Under the pieces are notes generated by a model. The model was given only the letters and a program-made list of their open reading frames with translations, was not told the origin of the DNA and made no database searches. The position numbers and the translations under genes are program-made. This document shows positions 52,029-54,606 of a stretch of 54,606 bases of DNA, piece by piece (position 1 is the first letter of the stretch; each line of letters begins with the position of its first letter). Source of the DNA: Streptomyces regalis (GTDB lineage Bacteria > Actinomycetota > Actinomycetes > Streptomycetales > Streptomycetaceae). The DNA lies in contig NZ_LLZG01000359.1 of assembly GCF_001509475.1 (NCBI RefSeq), positions 1 through 54,606 on the forward strand, read 5' to 3'.

Positions 52029-53330
52029 TCAGCCACCGCAGGCCGAGCGGATCTTGTAGAACGTGCTCAGATACCTCGAGTGGTACGACGCGCTCGCGAT
52101 CCGCACGATCGCTTCGTCGGCCGAGCGCAGTGACGACCCGGTCAGGTTGGCGCTGCCCGTGTAGACGCGCGGGGTGATGTCGCCGTTGTAGTCGCCGTCG
52201 AGCAGGATCTGCTTGTTGTGCGGGCGGACGTCGATTCCGGGGCCGTTGGGAATGCGACACCTGCGGTGCTGGATGCCGGCGGCGTTCAGGCGGCTGGTGA
52301 TCACGGAGTCGCTGTCGCCGTAGACGATGTCGATCCAGCAGCCCCGGCCGCGCAGCTGGGCCAGTTTGTCGGCGACCTGGAGGCGGGAGCGGAAGAAGCT
52401 GTGCATCACGATGCGGATGTCGGTCTGGTGCGGCAGCCCGTCCGCGCCGGTGTAGGCGCAGCCGACCTCGTTCAGCACGTTGACGACGGTGTCCGTGGCG
52501 GGGTTGTTGTACGACACGTCACCCCGGGGGAAGAAGTAGCCGCGGTAGGCCGAGCCGGTCGGTGTGGAGAAGTAGGCGTTGTTGTTGCCGCGTGCGAGGG
52601 TGCGCCCTTGGCGGAGCTGCTCGTGGTACGAGGCATAGCCGTTGTAGACCGTGCTGTCCGTGAAGGTGATGGCGTCGTTGAAGGACTCCACCTTGTACCA
52701 GTCGGAGAGGTTCGAGGAGGTCTGGAAGACGACCCTCGAGTAGCTGGTGCCGTCGTCGAAGGGCCCGATCCTCGAGAAGAGGAAGAACTTGTTGTGGTTG
52801 TAGGCCGGTTGGGGCGGGGCCACGGCCAGGCAGCCGCGCTGGACGTCGTCCACCCCGTCGGCGTCCTCGAACCTGTCGTCGCAGACGACGACCCAGGAGC
52901 GGGCGGCGGTGTTGGTTCCGAGTACGGCCCTGAGGGACCGGTAGGCCGGGTTGGCGAACTCGGCGCCGTCAGGGCCCACATAGGTCGAGTCGTCGAGGAT
53001 GAGTCTGACGTCGACGCCCCGCCCATGGGCGGCGATCAGGGCGTTCGCGACCTCCTGGTCGACGAACTCGTGCATCGAGCCGCGGATCTGCGCCCCGGCG
53101 GGCGTCGCGTCGATCAGCCGGACGAGCTGAGTGAAGATCGCCTTCCGCTGAGCCGCCGTGCCCAGCGGGTCGTTGAACACGGGCCCGTTGACGACCGGCT
53201 TCGTCAGCGCGGCGGCCGGTGTCGCACCGCCGAGGAGGAGCGCGCACACCACAGTCAGGACGGTGGCGACGGCGGGCAGCACCGAACGGAGCAACCGCGC
53301 CGGGCTCCGGCGTACAGACGAACGGGTCAT
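52029..53330 (-). CDS. secreted phospholipase D-like protein
   Basis: A 433-residue exported protein. The signal peptide (1-42) ends ATPAAALTKP. Two PLD HKD-type motifs: the first is YNHNKFFLFSRIGPF near 180, where the Asp of HxKx4D is Ser; the second is RPHNKQILLDGDYNGD near 372 with an intact HxKx4D and the following GSANLTGSS. The first half-site looks impaired, so hydrolysis may be weak or altered. Six or more Cys are available for disulphides. It probably acts on phospholipids or nucleic acid outside the cell. ATG at 53330. Confidence 0.85.
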   Translation of the reverse strand: MTRSSVRRSPARLLRSVLPAVATVLTVVCALLLGGATPAAALTKPVVNGPVFNDPLGTAAQRKAIFTQLVRLIDATPAGAQIRGSMHEFVDQEVANALIAAHGRGVDVRLILDDSTYVGPDGAEFANPAYRSLRAVLGTNTAARSWVVVCDDRFEDADGVDDVQRGCLAVAPPQPAYNHNKFFLFSRIGPFDDGTSYSRVVFQTSSNLSDWYKVESFNDAITFTDSTVYNGYASYHEQLRQGRTLARGNNNAYFSTPTGSAYRGYFFPRGDVSYNNPATDTVVNVLNEVGCAYTGADGLPHQTDIRIVMHSFFRSRLQVADKLAQLRGRGCWIDIVYGDSDSVITSRLNAAGIQHRRCRIPNGPGIDVRPHNKQILLDGDYNGDITPRVYTGSANLTGSSLRSADEAIVRIASASYHSRYLSTFYKIRSACGG

Positions 53331-53567
53331 CGTCTTCGCTCTCCTGGGCAGGGAAGATCGCGGAAGTGACCAGTTCTCTTTGCCCAGGCGGGCGACAAAC
53401 CCACCGGAAGATGCGCATTCGGGGTAATTGCTGAGCTCTACGGGTGACGGGCCGGCCAGCCCACCAACGGCCGGTGAGGGCTGCGAACTTCAGCTTCCTC
53501 AGGACTCACAGCCTGCGCACAGCGCCACCCCAAGCTCCTGCCGGGCGGTCTCCCTAATTTCCTGGTC

Positions 53568-54506
53568 ATGACGGGAAACCACAAGGACAAGTCGATCACC
53601 CGGCGCCGCGCGATAGCGGTGACCGGAGGGACGGTCGTGGCGGGCGGGCTCGCCGTCACCGGTTACCAGGCGGCGTTCGCCGACACGACCACCACCGACG
53701 CGGCGGCCACGGCCACCACGACGGCCTCGGAGAGCTCCGGTACCTGCATGACGCTGATGTCGAGCGTCACCGAGGGCCCGTACTACCTCGACAACGCCCT
53801 CGTCAGAAAGGACATCACCGAGGGCAAGAGCGGCGTCCCACTGACGCTGCGCCTCACCGTCGTCGACGCCACCGACGGCTGCACCCCGGTCCCCGGCGCG
53901 GCCGTGGAGATCTGGCACTGCGACGCCTGGGGCTACTACTCCGGCTACACCACCGCCAACCCCGGCGGCTCCGCGCCCGCCGAGAGCGAGGACGGCTCGA
54001 CCGCGAACGACAACACCTACCTGCGCGGCTACCAGATCGCCAACGCCAACGGGGTCGTCAAGTTCGAGACGATCTTCCCGGGCTGGTACACCCCGCGCAC
54101 CTGCCACATCCACCTCAAGGTGCACACGGGCGGCCAGAAGGAGGACGGCACCTACGAGGGCGGCAAGGTCAACTACACCGGCCAGCTGTTCTTCGCCGAC
54201 GACATCGCCCAGCAGATCTTCACGCTGGAGCCCTACTCGAAGCACTCCGGCAGCTACACCACCCTCGACAACGACATGGTCTACGACGGCGGCGGCGCCT
54301 CCAGCGGCCTGCTGACCCTCAAGCCGGTCAAGAAGGCCGACCCGTCCAAGGGCTACAGGGGCTTCCTCACCCTCGGCATCGACCCCGACGCCGAGAACAC
54401 CGGCGCGGGCAGCGGCGACGGTGGCGGCGAGGGCGGTACGCCGCCGAGCGACGCGCCCACCGGCACCCCGCCCAGCGACGCCCCGTCGGCCTCGGCGTCC
54501 TCGTAG
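53568..54506 (+). CDS. Tat-exported intradiol ring-cleavage dioxygenase-like protein
   Basis: A 312-residue protein. The twin-arginine signal ITRRRAIAVTGGTVVAGGLA covers about 10-40. The catalytic domain (60-270) has the Fe(III) ligand Tyr in EGPYYLDN near 68 and the second-tyrosine and histidine cluster GWYTPRTCHIHLKVH near 178-192 (Y, H, H ligands). It resembles protocatechuate 3,4-dioxygenase beta-like proteins that are exported and act on catechols or lignin-derived phenols. The tail is Gly/Ser/Pro-rich (TGTPPSDAPSASASS). The ATG has no ribosome binding site; a TAATTT element 11-16 bp upstream suggests a leaderless transcript. Confidence 0.9.
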   Translation: MTGNHKDKSITRRRAIAVTGGTVVAGGLAVTGYQAAFADTTTTDAAATATTTASESSGTCMTLMSSVTEGPYYLDNALVRKDITEGKSGVPLTLRLTVVDATDGCTPVPGAAVEIWHCDAWGYYSGYTTANPGGSAPAESEDGSTANDNTYLRGYQIANANGVVKFETIFPGWYTPRTCHIHLKVHTGGQKEDGTYEGGKVNYTGQLFFADDIAQQIFTLEPYSKHSGSYTTLDNDMVYDGGGASSGLLTLKPVKKADPSKGYRGFLTLGIDPDAENTGAGSGDGGGEGGTPPSDAPTGTPPSDAPSASASS

Positions 54507-54606
54507 GGGTTGAAAGCTGCTGCCGGGAGTTTCGGTATTCGTCAGCGGCTGTCAGTGGGCGTTGGTAGGTTGAGTGTTGGCCGGGTGGCGAAAGCCAAGC
54601 CATCCG

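Overview
The window is a GC-rich stretch of chromosome with very strong G/C third-position bias, GTG/TTG starts, GTGA gene overlaps and many actinobacterial families. The gene order ptpA / holin-like / cupin / ssgR / ssgA / yibEF-like / thiC, then HisC-like aminotransferase / cydA / cydB / cydDC, then serS / pheA / the DtpA-ECuC-Sco copper locus, matches from memory the Streptomyces coelicolor or lividans core chromosome just outside the replication origin. The organism is almost certainly a Streptomyces or close relative. Eight parS-like ParB sites and clusters of DnaA boxes independently support an origin-proximal position.

Layout. 1-10 kb: a MarR regulator fragment divergent from an MFS exporter, an HbpS/GlcG-like protein, a GNAT enzyme, a HAD phosphatase, a flavohaemoglobin-like protein with a long disordered N-terminus, a Nudix hydrolase, a LysR regulator, a cystathionine gamma-lyase-type enzyme coupled to ptpA, a holin-family membrane protein and a cupin. 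10-20 kb: a DUF5326-like membrane peptide, the sporulation pair ssgR-ssgA, a YibE/F membrane protein with a Gly/His-rich tail, thiC under a TPP riboswitch, a membrane protein, a metallophosphoesterase and a LacI regulator. 20-30 kb: a HisC/Pat-type aminotransferase, a cyclophilin-like protein, the Rex-controlled cydA-cydB-cydDC operon for cytochrome bd oxidase, an M23 peptidase and a Cof-type HAD phosphatase. 30-42 kb: an LLM flavin oxidoreductase, kptA, the MerR / EphD-like / M24 operon, a four-gene ABC exporter operon, a small basic protein, and a HAD phosphatase coupled to serS. 42-54.6 kb: a gene-free DnaA-box cluster, pheA, a leftward copper operon (YcnI-like, sco, ecuC, copCD, dtpA), a membrane protein, an anti-sigma-type ATPase, an unknown protein, a secreted phospholipase D-like protein and a Tat-exported intradiol dioxygenase.

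How it works together. The coding content is mostly conserved housekeeping and development: copper delivery and a Dyp peroxidase, SsgA-controlled sporulation septation, bd-oxidase respiration, thiamine and phenylalanine biosynthesis. The less expected signal is the DNA-level chromosome machinery laid over it. ParB sites sit in gene leaders, in coding sequence, over a start codon and inside the variable arm of the thiC riboswitch. DnaA boxes cluster between serS and pheA and upstream of kptA. No transposase, integrase, prophage, CRISPR array, rRNA or convincing tRNA was seen.
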